Source: DATKYV01 sp035528275 (GTDB lineage Bacteria > Acidobacteriota > Terriglobia > UBA7540). Taken from it: a DNA stretch of 22,895 nt. The number at the start of each line of letters is the position of its first letter. Positions within the stretch are counted from its first letter, which is position 1. Made by a program: the position numbers and the translations under genes. Below, in pieces: positions 14,657 to 22,736 of the stretch. Location: positions 1-22,895 of the forward strand of contig DATKYV010000259.1 of NCBI GenBank assembly GCA_035528275.1, read 5' to 3'. Under the pieces are notes generated by a model, which ran no database searches, was not told the DNA's origin, and was given only the letters and a program-made list of their open reading frames with translations.

Positions 14657-15400
14657 CTACTTCTTGCGGACTGCCTCCAGTTGCGCGGCGGGGATGAAGA
14701 CGCGCTGGAGGTGGCGGTCTTTGTCCACCCAAAGGTCGATTCGGGCGAGTTCGGAAGAGACCATCAGGTGCTGGAGTTCACGCTGCTCCCCTTCGAGGTC
14801 GATCTGCTCCAATCCCAGATCTTCCACGTTGAGGACTCCGGGCAGGGCTTCCTGGGGGATGAATGCCGGGAAGGTCTGCTTCCTCGAAGCGACTCGGTCG
14901 AATCGGTCCACGACCAACTGGTAATGGTGAACGACGTTGTCGTCGAGGACGATGAGCCCTTTGGGCAGGTCGAAATCTCGAACGTCGTCGTCGCCCTCGA
15001 GGGTGTGGTAGCGGGCCCGCGCCGGCTTGGTGCGGAAATCCACTTCCAACCGCGACGGTTGAGCGCCCTTCTGGCTCCAGGAATAGGTTTCCGGTTCGAG
15101 GTCCGCGTTGAGAATCAGTTTCGGAGAAGTCCGGAAAGCGTAGGTTTTCCCTTCACGTTCAACGCGCAGCTCGATCTGGGCTTGCGCGTCAACTTTTTTG
15201 TCTCCCGTGGAACGGATACTGAATTTCTCTGTCCCGATCTGTTTGCCGCCCAGGGAGATGATGAACATTCCCTCGTCCACGATGTCGGCAGGAGCCGAGG
15301 AAGGCGAGCGGCCTCCCGCACCGGGGAATCCCCCCCCGGCGGCCGTGAAACCAATCAGGGCTGTGATGAAGAGCGCCGTTCTCTGTTGGTTGATAATCAG
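14657..15400 (-). CDS. Secreted beta-rich protein, DUF3108/DUF6134-like layout, probable non-ATG start
   Basis: About 247 residues. The N-terminus IINQQRTALFITALIGFTAAGGG looks like a signal peptide, and the rest is beta-rich (DEGMFIISLGGKQIGTEKFSI, EPETYSWSQKG, RARYHTLEGDDDVRDFDLP, RVFIPAAQLEAVRKK). The layout recalls periplasmic DUF3108/DUF6134-type proteins; I do not recognise a function. No ATG, GTG or TTG lies near the signal peptide. AAGGAG (15412 to 15407) sits 6 nt before CTG 15400, so CTG (or ATT 15397) is the likely start. The gene begins 17 bp after the aroK stop and should be cotranslated with it. The open frame extends upstream to 15610 inside aroK, but that part is shadow sequence. 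Confidence 0.68.
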   Translation of the reverse strand: MIINQQRTALFITALIGFTAAGGGFPGAGGRSPSSAPADIVDEGMFIISLGGKQIGTEKFSIRSTGDKKVDAQAQIELRVEREGKTYAFRTSPKLILNADLEPETYSWSQKGAQPSRLEVDFRTKPARARYHTLEGDDDVRDFDLPKGLIVLDDNVVHHYQLVVDRFDRVASRKQTFPAFIPQEALPGVLNVEDLGLEQIDLEGEQRELQHLMVSSELARIDLWVDKDRHLQRVFIPAAQLEAVRKK

Positions 15401-15417
15401 AAGCAGCTCCTTGCACT

Positions 15418-15930
15418 CTAATGGAGATTGAGATGAAGGATCTGGTCGACCACTTCCTGCGGCGACCTTCCTTCGGTTGAAACTCGGAATTCCGCCATTT
15501 GATAGTAGGGAAGTCGCTGTTCGAGCAACCGCGAAAAGCTGAGTGGGTCGCGGAACAGCGGCCGGTCGTTCTTGCCCTCGCAGCGCCGAACCAACTCCTG
15601 AATGGAACAATCAAGCCACACCGTTGTACCGCCGTTTTCGCGAATCAGGTCGATATTGGGTTTCTGAACGAACGTCCCGCCGCCCAAAGCCACGACTGCG
15701 GGCTCGGTCTTGGAGACTTCCACCAGCGCCGCCCGCTCGATTTCGCGGAAAAAGGCCTCGCCCGCCCGATCGAATAATTCCCGCACGCTCGCGCCTTGCC
15801 CGGCCTCGATGGTGGTGTCGAGATCGATAAATGACCAGCCGAGTTCCCGCGCCAATAGTTCGCCGACGGTAGACTTGCCGCAGCCCATGAATCCCAGAAT
15901 GTAGATCAGCTTTCTTCGCTGACGACTCAT
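15418..15930 (-). CDS. aroK: Shikimate kinase
   Basis: Phosphorylates shikimate at the 3-hydroxyl with ATP, the fifth step of the chorismate pathway, in the cytosol. The 170-aa length is typical. Visible motifs are the Walker A loop GFMGCGKST (about 13-21), the shikimate-binding DLD with the following TTIE, FRE-E near residue 61 (RAGEAFFREIE), the GGGTF loop in place of Walker B, and the lid arginine in NDRPLF. ATG 15928-15930 is the natural family start, although AAGG directly abuts it, so the ribosome site is weak. The secreted beta-rich protein follows after 17 bp. Annotation is secure; aroK versus aroL naming is by convention. Confidence 0.95.
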   Translation of the reverse strand: MSRQRRKLIYILGFMGCGKSTVGELLARELGWSFIDLDTTIEAGQGASVRELFDRAGEAFFREIERAALVEVSKTEPAVVALGGGTFVQKPNIDLIRENGGTTVWLDCSIQELVRRCEGKNDRPLFRDPLSFSRLLEQRLPYYQMAEFRVSTEGRSPQEVVDQILHLNLH

Positions 15931-15968
15931 CCTTGAACCGTCGAAGCACTCGATTGCGATGCGGCTTC

Positions 15969-15998
15969 ATTATAGTGGGCGGGAAGTGAATTCCGCAA
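15969..15998 (-). promoter_or_regulatory. Predicted sigma70-type promoter of aroK
   Basis: On the minus strand TTGCGG (15998 to 15993) is followed after 18 bp by a perfect TATAAT (15974 to 15969). Transcription would start near 15962, about 32 nt before the aroK ATG. Confidence 0.55.
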
Positions 15999-16045
15999 CT
16001 TGGGCGTGGGGGAGGATCGGTCCGGGTAGGAGATAGCGGGGCGCT

Positions 16046-16069
16046 AAAAGCATCCCGCAGGGCGGGATG
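16046..16069 (-). terminator. Rho-independent terminator of the sigma/anti-sigma/DUF4097 operon
   Basis: On the minus strand CATCCCGC (16069 to 16062) and GCGGGATG (16058 to 16051) form a perfect 8-bp GC-rich stem with a 3-nt loop, followed by CTTTTA. It sits about 10 bp after the stop of the DUF4097 gene, exactly where the operon should end, and before the aroK promoter. Confidence 0.72.
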
Positions 16070-16078
16070 GGAACGGCA

Positions 16079-16978
16079 TTAGCGTTGCGGCCGCAGGCGA
16101 ATCGTGCCGCTGAAGGATGACAGCTCAACCATGGCGTTGCCTGCGTTACTGGTGCCCACTAGGCTGTGAGCGGAAGAGAGCGGTGACACGTCACGGCGCC
16201 TGGGTGTCAGTGAAAACTCGTTGTCGACCTTCCCTTTCACCGTCTTGGCGGTCAGTTGGAAGGATGAGGCCGGAGGGCAAAGGATTTCAATGTCCCCGCT
16301 ATAGGTGGACAGAACATATTCCGCACCGGGAATAAAATCGCCCTGGAAGACGATCTTGCCGGAGTTCGAGTTGCCGCGCAGATCCTTGCTGGTGGCGTCG
16401 ATAAAGCGGATGGCGCCGGTGATCGAAAAGGCCTCGACGCGCCCCGAGGCGCGAACGATTTCGATGTCGCCGCCCAGCGTGCGCGCGAAAAGGTGGCCGC
16501 TGATGTCCGTCGCGGAAATGGTTCCGTTGGTGGATTCCACGCGCGTGTGCTGGCCGCGGACCAATTCGATTCTGACGCTGCCCTGGCGGTTCCGGATCTC
16601 AACGCTGGCGTCGCGGGGAACCTCCAGAATGCAGTCCACGGTTTCGTCTTCCCCGGTCACCAAGGGATCCAGGAGGTGGGCGGCAAGCTGCACCCGCTCC
16701 ACCGGGCCGGAGCGCGGGAGGGTTTCGGCATCCACCTCGACGCGCGGGGAGAGGGTGGTGCACTGGGCCCGGACGAGTTGCTTGTCCCAGCCGCGGACCA
16801 CCAGCTTGCCTCGCAGGTTGGTCAACGTGACCTCGGGACTCGACGTCGTCTCGAAGGTCTTGTCCAGGCGCGCCGGGCTCGCGACCGCGGTCAGGCTCAG
16901 CGGGAAAAGGAGCAGAAGACTCCCCCAGGGGATGGTTTGTGCCACCTTGCATTTCTTCATTGAGTTCGAGAAGCTCAC
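16079..16978 (-). CDS. Secreted DUF4097-type beta-helix protein
   Basis: A 299-aa exported protein. After a short basic start (MKKCK) comes a signal peptide (SLLLLFPLSLTAVASPA), then repeated short beta-strand rungs typical of the DUF4097 putative-adhesin family: VTLTNLRGKLVVRGWD, SVEIRNRQGSVRIE, TRVESTNGTISATDISG, LGGDIEIVRASGRVEAFSITG, SNSGKIVFQGD, YSGDIEIL and SFSGTIRL. GTG 16978 is chosen because GGGGGAG lies 8 nt upstream; the ATG at 16960 lacks a ribosome site and would shorten the product by six residues. It is the last gene of the sigma/anti-sigma operon, the usual place for this family, and its biochemical role is unknown. The open frame runs on to 17035 inside the preceding gene. 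Confidence 0.82.
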   Translation of the reverse strand: MSFSNSMKKCKVAQTIPWGSLLLLFPLSLTAVASPARLDKTFETTSSPEVTLTNLRGKLVVRGWDKQLVRAQCTTLSPRVEVDAETLPRSGPVERVQLAAHLLDPLVTGEDETVDCILEVPRDASVEIRNRQGSVRIELVRGQHTRVESTNGTISATDISGHLFARTLGGDIEIVRASGRVEAFSITGAIRFIDATSKDLRGNSNSGKIVFQGDFIPGAEYVLSTYSGDIEILCPPASSFQLTAKTVKGKVDNEFSLTPRRRDVSPLSSAHSLVGTSNAGNAMVELSSFSGTIRLRPQR

Positions 16979-17003
16979 TTTAGTCGCTCCCCCGGGAATA
17001 ACG

Positions 17004-17705
17004 TTAGCGCCGGTCGAACTGCAGGGCGGAAGCAAGCACCTGAGCCTTCGACCGGTATGCGTTCAAGAGGTACTCATGCGCCAGCGCGTCGGTGGGCTGC
17101 CGCTGGCAATGCGTCAGGCACTCGCGGATGCAATCATCCAGCGTCCCGAGGCTCTGGCGATACGCTGCCTTGAGATCCGGGTCCAGCGTGGCCTCCAGCG
17201 CTTGATAGCTTTCCTCCATTTGGCGGAGGGTTTGCAGGAGGTCCTTGTCCATCCCCAAGACCGAGGCCGTTGCGATGGCGGGCGCTGCGCCCGGCGACAA
17301 CCAGCCGGATGCCCTTTTCAGCCCGGAGTCTCCCGGCCCCAACAGGAAGATTGACAGGATTGTCAGGCAGGCCAAGGCGCCGGCCGGTGCGGAGGCAGGC
17401 TGGAGGATTTGGTGTTGTAGCCACCGGCGCCAACCGCTGACTTGCTCGCGAATTACCCCTTCGCTCGCCAGCCTGGCCCGGATGTTCGCCCAGACTCTGG
17501 CCGGAGGTTCCTCGATGGGCAGGTGGTGGCTGGCAAAAGTGGCTTGTTCCAAATCGGCGAGCAGGACGGCGCAGTAGACGCACTCCCGGGCGTGGGCCGG
17601 CACGGCCGGCCGATCTTCACCCTCGAGATAAGCGGGCAGGTCCAGATCGAACTGCCGGCAGGCAGCCCGGGCATCGTCAAGCCTCTCGTGGCCCTGGTCG
17701 GACAT
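17004..17705 (-). CDS. Zinc-finger (zf-HC2) transmembrane anti-sigma factor
   Basis: A 233-aa protein expected to hold its partner ECF sigma factor at the membrane. The N-terminal part has the HC2 zinc-binding pattern, C16 with a later HAREC-VYC (H-x3-C-x2-C, about 38-45). A single hydrophobic segment (about 106-123, AGALACLTILSIFLLG) is followed by a roughly 110-residue helical tail with a second Cys/His cluster (CIRECLTHC) that may sense or fold in the periplasm. ATG 17705 has GGAG 4 nt upstream, and that site overlaps the stop codon of the sigma gene, which implies translational coupling and balanced sigma/anti-sigma amounts. The DUF4097 gene follows 25 bp downstream. Confidence 0.85.
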   Translation of the reverse strand: MSDQGHERLDDARAACRQFDLDLPAYLEGEDRPAVPAHARECVYCAVLLADLEQATFASHHLPIEEPPARVWANIRARLASEGVIREQVSGWRRWLQHQILQPASAPAGALACLTILSIFLLGPGDSGLKRASGWLSPGAAPAIATASVLGMDKDLLQTLRQMEESYQALEATLDPDLKAAYRQSLGTLDDCIRECLTHCQRQPTDALAHEYLLNAYRSKAQVLASALQFDRR

Positions 17706-17712
17706 GGTTCTC

Positions 17713-18366
17713 CTACCTCTCGTCTTCCGAACCCGAAGAGTGGGACGCTTCTCTGCGGGGGTTCCGTTGATCGCGCCGGAGATGCTCCCGGAGCTTCATC
17801 CGGGCCTTGTGGAGCTGCGACTTCGAATTCCCGATCGAACAATCCATGATCTGAGCGATTTCGTTGTGTTCGAAACCCTCCACGTCGTGCAGTACGAAGA
17901 CCGCACGGTAGCCGGGCGGAAGCGCCGCGATGGCACGTCCCAGGATGATGCGGTCAATCGATCCTATCAGTCGCCGGTCGTCCTCGCCATAGTCGCGTTT
18001 GACCGGCTCTTCCTGGGAAGTGTCCACCTCGTCCAGTGAGATCTTCTGGAGACCTTTCTTCCTGAGGTGCATCAGCACCACATTCACCACCAGGCGATGC
18101 AGCCAGGTTGTGAACGCCGACTCGCCGCGGAAAGTGGAGATCTTCCGGAAAAGCTGCAAAAAGGCTTCCTGGCTCAGGTCTTCCGCTTCGGCGGTGTCAC
18201 CGGTCATGCGCAGGCAGAGAGAGTAGACGCGCCGTTTGTGCGCCTCGTGGAGCGCCGCGAACGCCTCTTCGTCGCCCTGCTGCGCGCGTGCGATCAGTTG
18301 AGTCTCAGGAGCGGCCTTCTTTCCCGCCGTCGTGTTGTGGCTCAAGTGGCCCTGTTTGGGCCGCAC
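17713..18366 (-). CDS. ECF-type (group IV) RNA polymerase sigma factor
   Basis: A 217-aa extracytoplasmic-function sigma factor. Region 2 spans about 20-95 (DEEAFAALHEAHKRRVYSL, AEDLSQEAFLQLFRKISTF, TWLHRLVVNVVLMHLRKKG) and region 4 about 140-195 (ALPPGYRAVFVLHDVEGF, EIAQIMDCSIGNSKSQLHKA), with the helix-turn-helix for the -35 element. The start is uncertain: GTG 18366 lies only about 10 nt from the predicted transcription start and overlaps its only GAGG, while TTG 18345 has AGGG 4 nt upstream and would give 210 residues. Neither choice touches a domain. Its stop overlaps the ribosome site of the anti-sigma gene. The operon probably feeds back on its own ECF-like promoter. Confidence 0.9.
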   Translation of the reverse strand: MRPKQGHLSHNTTAGKKAAPETQLIARAQQGDEEAFAALHEAHKRRVYSLCLRMTGDTAEAEDLSQEAFLQLFRKISTFRGESAFTTWLHRLVVNVVLMHLRKKGLQKISLDEVDTSQEEPVKRDYGEDDRRLIGSIDRIILGRAIAALPPGYRAVFVLHDVEGFEHNEIAQIMDCSIGNSKSQLHKARMKLREHLRRDQRNPRREASHSSGSEDER

Positions 18367-18382
18367 CTCGACTCGCTTGGTG

Positions 18383-18409
18383 AGATGCGGAGCATGATTT
18401 CAAAGTTGT
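18383..18409 (-). promoter_or_regulatory. ECF-type promoter candidate, probably autoregulated
   Basis: On the minus strand ACAACTT (18409 to 18403) is separated by 15 bp from CATCT (18387 to 18383). An AAC-centred -35 with a C-rich -10 at this spacing is the usual form of ECF sigma promoters, and ECF genes commonly control themselves. Transcription would start near 18376. Confidence 0.42.
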
Positions 18410-18482
18410 CTCAAAATTCTTGGTGGGGCGCCCCTTCCGCCGGGCTGCCGGGCGGCCGGAGTGCCCTTTCCCGGGGGCAGTT

Positions 18483-20771
18483 CTAGCGGCCGGGGCCGCT
18501 CCCCGCCGGGATGCGGAGGACCGCCTTGCCAACTCCCACATTCCCCGCTGTGTCCGTGGCCCGCAGGGTCAGGACGTGCTCGCCGGGGTCGAGTTTCCGG
18601 GTTCGAACGGTGAAAGTCTCGCTTCGCGTGTCCACGATGCCGTCGTCGGAGTGAACGTCCTGCCAGTCCTCTCCGTCCAGAGAGGTTTCCGCCTTGCTCA
18701 GGGGCGAGGTGGCATCCTCGGCCTGGAATGTGACCTCCGCACCACCCGCCGTCACTTGCTGCTTTAGGGCGCGAACCTGAGGAGGGGTCGAGTCCAGCCA
18801 GAAGGGGGCGCTGACCAGTTCCGCACTGCGCGCCGTCTCCCGCGGATTCGAAGCCTCGTCGGAGGCGATCAGGCGGGCGACGTACTTTCCATCCGCCAGC
18901 GAATTGGGGTCCAGGGTGTAACTCGTCTGCTGCAGTTTATCCTTGACCAGGTGCCACTCTTCTTCATCCGCCGCCCGGATTTGAAGGGAGAAAACCAGCG
19001 CGTCTCCGTTGGGGTCGTCGGCCTTCCAGCTGAGGGTGGTCGGCGTCGGCTTGGAGTTGCTGCTGGAGGTTGACGGAACCGGGTAGCTCACTGTGGGCAT
19101 CGAAGTCACCGTGACGGTGGTCATGGCCCCGGGGCTTGACGTGGAAGACGTTCCCGTCGGTCCCGTCCTCTCGCTGCTGGTGCTCACGTTAAGGGAGCGA
19201 ATCAGAGGTGGAAGGTTCTGGTTGACGTAGGAAATCGTCGCTTCGTTGAGCACCGGGCTGGCGCCGTTCGCCGACCGGAGGGTCGCCTTCCATTGCAGGT
19301 AGCGCGCCGGCGGGCTGGTGATGGCAGAACCGTTCGGGTTGGTGTACGGCCCCGCCCAGTCACTCCACGTCCGGTCGGGCCGGTCGGAGTTCCCGGAGCG
19401 GGTGTAAAACTCCACGGCGGATCCTTCGGGGGCCTCACCGCGCCAAGTCAGAGTCCCCCAACGGGAGATTATCTTGGTGTCCTTGACGGGCGACTCGAAA
19501 CTTCCCTCATGTCCCACCGTCGACCCCACCCGAAACAGTTTGCCGACGTTGCTGGTGGCGATGTAGAGGTCGGGGCCGCGCAGCATCAAGCGCGTCGCCA
19601 GGGATTCCTGGGTGGCCGTGAGGAGTGTCAGCTTTTGGCCGTCGGGACTCGGCGTGAGATCGAAGATGCGTCCGTTCGCATCCGTGGAGAACAGAACCTG
19701 GTTGTCGCGCACGGCCAGCCCGAAGATGCTCTCGTTGTTCGAGCTCCACAACGTCTCGGCGGAGTAGTCGGGGAGAATCTGAATCAGCGAGCCGCGCCCC
19801 TGAGGGATCTGCGGGACGGCAAGGCCTGAGGTCTGGGGTGCAGGACGGTTCAGGCTGGGAGTGGTGGTCGTTGCCATCTGCGGCGGCTGCTGTTGTGCGG
19901 CCTCGGGCGCGCCGGAGACTTCACCCGCCCCTGCCGTAACCATGACCGTGGTCACCGGAGCCGTCTGCTGTGTCCCGGGCGGCGGCGCAAACAGGTATTG
20001 GCTGCCCTTGCCTCCGGCGCCGCCCAGCGCCGCGGCGTAGATGCGCCCCTTGGCATCCACGGCCAGCTCGTGAATCTCCGGCAGGGTGTCCTGATAGAGA
20101 ACGAACGCTTTCCCCGCCGGGTCGATGCGATAAACCAATCCGTTGGGAACGCTTCCCGCCAGCAGGTTGCCCTTGGGATCGAAGGCCAGGCACATGATGT
20201 GCGTCTGCTTGCTGTCGAAGAACACCTCGCTCTTGCCCGCCGGGTCAATCTTCAAGATCCTTCCCTGGTCCCCCGTGCCGACAAAGAGATTTCCTTTGGA
20301 ATCGAACGCCAGCGCCCAGATATATTTGGCCTCCGGGTCATAGAAGACGGCCGATTTCCCATCGGGCGTGACCCGATAGATTTTTCCTTCCGGCGAGCTT
20401 GCCACGTAAAGGGCGCCGTCGGGGCCGCCAGCCAGAGCGAAGATATCGGACTCCTCAGCCGTGAAAAACAGTGAGCCCTTCTGCTTGGGGTCAACGCGAA
20501 AGACTTTGCCCAGGTGGCCGGTGCCGATATAGAGATTGCCCTGGCGGTCGGCGGCCAGGGAGAGGGCTAGCGCTTCCTCGGGGTTGAAGACCGTCTGGGC
20601 CTCCGGGGCGAGTTTCATCTCGCCTTCCTTGCTTAGCGAGACGTTCTGCAGGGTGCCCTGGAGAAACTCATCAAAAGTGCCGATTTGCCAGAAGCTCGTT
20701 TCAACTCCCGCCAGCGGAACCGCCAGGGCTGCCCACGCAACGAACAGAACCAATGCCTTAATGGATTTCAT
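18483..20771 (-). CDS. Secreted beta-propeller protein with C-terminal Ig-like region
   Basis: A 762-aa exported protein of unknown function. A signal peptide (about 1-22) is followed by propeller-type repeats (about 60-420), each a variant of GNLYIGTGHLGKVFRVDP (also GALYVASSPEGKIYRVTPDG, GNLFVGTGDQGRILKIDPAG and GNLLAGSVPNGLVYRIDPAG). A Pro/Gln/Thr-rich insert (about 285-330) interrupts the propeller. Residues of about 430-535 form a beta-rich module with WSDWAGPYTNPNG, then comes a Ser/Thr/Pro linker (about 540-585). Two Ig/fibronectin-like modules (about 590-755) carry DPNGDALVFSLQIRA and DGKYVARLIASDEASNP. ATG 20771 has AAAGG about 7 nt upstream. It follows the S55 gene by 59 bp and is probably in its operon. 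NHL or SMP-30-like folds are alternatives for the propeller; no catalytic residues can be assigned. Confidence 0.8.
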   Translation of the reverse strand: MKSIKALVLFVAWAALAVPLAGVETSFWQIGTFDEFLQGTLQNVSLSKEGEMKLAPEAQTVFNPEEALALSLAADRQGNLYIGTGHLGKVFRVDPKQKGSLFFTAEESDIFALAGGPDGALYVASSPEGKIYRVTPDGKSAVFYDPEAKYIWALAFDSKGNLFVGTGDQGRILKIDPAGKSEVFFDSKQTHIMCLAFDPKGNLLAGSVPNGLVYRIDPAGKAFVLYQDTLPEIHELAVDAKGRIYAAALGGAGGKGSQYLFAPPPGTQQTAPVTTVMVTAGAGEVSGAPEAAQQQPPQMATTTTPSLNRPAPQTSGLAVPQIPQGRGSLIQILPDYSAETLWSSNNESIFGLAVRDNQVLFSTDANGRIFDLTPSPDGQKLTLLTATQESLATRLMLRGPDLYIATSNVGKLFRVGSTVGHEGSFESPVKDTKIISRWGTLTWRGEAPEGSAVEFYTRSGNSDRPDRTWSDWAGPYTNPNGSAITSPPARYLQWKATLRSANGASPVLNEATISYVNQNLPPLIRSLNVSTSSERTGPTGTSSTSSPGAMTTVTVTSMPTVSYPVPSTSSSNSKPTPTTLSWKADDPNGDALVFSLQIRAADEEEWHLVKDKLQQTSYTLDPNSLADGKYVARLIASDEASNPRETARSAELVSAPFWLDSTPPQVRALKQQVTAGGAEVTFQAEDATSPLSKAETSLDGEDWQDVHSDDGIVDTRSETFTVRTRKLDPGEHVLTLRATDTAGNVGVGKAVLRIPAGSGPGR

Positions 20772-20830
20772 GCCGGACCTTTCTTCTCAACCCTGCGGCT
20801 TCGAGGTTTCCGCTGGAAATTGAGGCGCTG

Positions 20831-22672
20831 CTAATTCCCCGGGCTCAACACCTTCAGCAGCAGGGTTTCCTGCCCGCGGATCGTGTAAGGAGAGGGGTCG
20901 GTTTCGAAATCTCCCACCACCGAGGTTCCGCTCAAGACCACTCGGCTCGAAACGGAAGGATCAGCCAGGAAAGTCTGCACCAAGGACGGCGGAGGCGAGG
21001 GATACTCATCCCCCTGAAGGACGAACGACCTCTGGGGCGCCATGAGCAGCGCGTAAAGACGATTGTTTCGCCTCATCCGGTTCAAGGCCCGGACCATCTG
21101 GCGGAGGTCTCGCGGGGTCGTGGTCAGCGGTGAGAGCCGGCGCTGAAGTGAATTGATGGTGGACCCGCTCCCCACAACCAGCGAGAGGGCTTTGTCGCTG
21201 ACGCTCTCCGGGATGTCCACAGGAATCTTTTTCACGACGGCTTCACCGGAGGGCGTGCGCAGGACCGCGGTCACTTCGATGTGTTCGCCGGGACGGACCT
21301 CCGACTTCGAGCTCCACACCTGCTCGACCGTGGCCACACGCTTCTCGTTTCGAGAGATGATGTCCAGGTCAATGCCTTCGATGCGAAGGTCCGGAAACGC
21401 CGTCCCCAAAAGGTAAGTGAGCGGGGCCGAAATCGCCGCGGTCGCGGCGCTGGGCGTGTTGATGTCCGAGGAGACCACGTCCTCGACGTCGACCGTCTCA
21501 CCGTTGGCGAGCCGGATCTGACCCTTCATCTCCACCGTGGAGGGGCCGATCATTCTTTCCGTCGCCGCCAGCGTGGTGATCATGACCACGTTCATCATCA
21601 GCGGCGTCAGGAAGGGCTCTTGAACGATGTCAAACTGGTATTCCACCGTCTTGTTCAGCGAAGAGTCCAGCCGGATGCGGACGTGAATCTGCGGCGCCGT
21701 GTCACCCAGCACGCCATAGATGGCGCCGTAGCGGTCCTGTTGGATACTCCCCACCACCGGCCCCGGGCTGCTCAGCTTGAAGGAACTGGCCAGGCTCGGG
21801 ACCGTGGCCAGCACGCGCGATTGTGCGAAGGGAAACTTGGCGGGCCCGGCAAGCAGAAATCGATGACCGCAGGCGTAGACGTTGTCCTTTTGGCGGTAGG
21901 TCACCGTGCAATCAACGTTGACGTTCAGGTCGCCGCGCACCAGCAGAAGGCTGATCATCGAGCCTGGCTCCAGATCCTGCTTGATGGGTTCGTCGCTCTG
22001 CCCTCCGGAAAGCGCGGCGCCTTCCAGGGGCTCGAAGCCCAACCGGCGAAAGAGCGGTGCGTAAGCTTCAATCACTCGGGGCGCAAATCCCCCAAAGTGG
22101 AGCGGCAGGCGAAGGCCGGTGAGCGTTGTTTCGCCGCTCGAAGACGGCAGCAGATTCTTCCAGGCCGCGGCGTCGAAATCCTCGTCGGGAATCAGGCGAA
22201 CCGCTCCGTGCGATCCGGGAATGCGGGCAATGCTGATTTCCCGGCCCAGGGCCGGGCGCGGCGGCGCGGCGGCCGGCTCGGGCACCACCTGGAGCATCTC
22301 GCCGATGGGCGTGATGCCGGTCAGCGCCTCCTTGGCGAAGGGGAACGCCAGAGCGACGGCGCCCACCAGCTTCCCATCCACGTAAACCGGGCTGCCGCTC
22401 ATTCCCGCCATCACCCCGGTTTTCTCCAGTTGGTCGCCGGAAAGCCGCGCCAGGATGACGTCGTGCTTCGGCGACATGACGTTGTGCATGACGCCCAGGA
22501 ATTCCACCTGGAATTCTTCGATCTTGTCGCCTTGGAAGACGGTCCGGCCCACCCCTTTGAGTCCGGGACGAATCTGGTCCACCGGATAGAATTCCACGTT
22601 GTCCTGGCTCCGGAGAGACGGCGCAAGGAGAAGAAAAACCGCAAGCGTTGTGACCAGCGACCGAAGGGCCAT
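20831..22672 (-). CDS. Secreted S55 (SpoIVB-like) peptidase-domain protein
   Basis: A 613-aa protein with a signal peptide (MALRSLVTTLAVFLLLAPSL, cleaved near 22). The serine-protease-like motif GMSGSPVYVDGKLVGAV puts the presumed nucleophile at S92. A later segment, SLLLVRGDLNVNVDCTVTY then NVYACGH (H270), corresponds to the other conserved S55 block. The order serine block then GH block is opposite to what I recall for Firmicute SpoIVB, where the histidine precedes the serine. This organism need not sporulate: the family is widespread in non-sporulating bacteria with unknown substrates. Proteolytic activity is not proven by sequence. ATG 22672 fits the signal peptide though only GGA serves as ribosome site. 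The beta-propeller gene follows, suggesting joint work outside the inner membrane. Confidence 0.82.
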   Translation of the reverse strand: MALRSLVTTLAVFLLLAPSLRSQDNVEFYPVDQIRPGLKGVGRTVFQGDKIEEFQVEFLGVMHNVMSPKHDVILARLSGDQLEKTGVMAGMSGSPVYVDGKLVGAVALAFPFAKEALTGITPIGEMLQVVPEPAAAPPRPALGREISIARIPGSHGAVRLIPDEDFDAAAWKNLLPSSSGETTLTGLRLPLHFGGFAPRVIEAYAPLFRRLGFEPLEGAALSGGQSDEPIKQDLEPGSMISLLLVRGDLNVNVDCTVTYRQKDNVYACGHRFLLAGPAKFPFAQSRVLATVPSLASSFKLSSPGPVVGSIQQDRYGAIYGVLGDTAPQIHVRIRLDSSLNKTVEYQFDIVQEPFLTPLMMNVVMITTLAATERMIGPSTVEMKGQIRLANGETVDVEDVVSSDINTPSAATAAISAPLTYLLGTAFPDLRIEGIDLDIISRNEKRVATVEQVWSSKSEVRPGEHIEVTAVLRTPSGEAVVKKIPVDIPESVSDKALSLVVGSGSTINSLQRRLSPLTTTPRDLRQMVRALNRMRRNNRLYALLMAPQRSFVLQGDEYPSPPPSLVQTFLADPSVSSRVVLSGTSVVGDFETDPSPYTIRGQETLLLKVLSPGN

Positions 22673-22706
22673 AAGTCCAGCGTGCCTTAGTGGCGGGCTA
22701 AATCCT

Positions 22707-22736
22707 AGTGTAGGGGATGTTGAATCGAGTCGTCAA
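22707..22736 (-). promoter_or_regulatory. Predicted sigma70-type promoter of the S55/beta-propeller unit
   Basis: On the minus strand TTGACG (22736 to 22731), an 18-bp spacer and TACACT (22712 to 22707) form a good promoter, starting near 22700 and about 28 nt before ATG 22672. From 22741 to the right edge I see no gene, only GC-rich sequence. Confidence 0.5.

Noticed and set aside
21281..22690. 469-residue plus-strand open frame
   Set aside because: It is entirely antisense to the S55 gene with Arg/His-rich composition typical of a GC-rich shadow frame.
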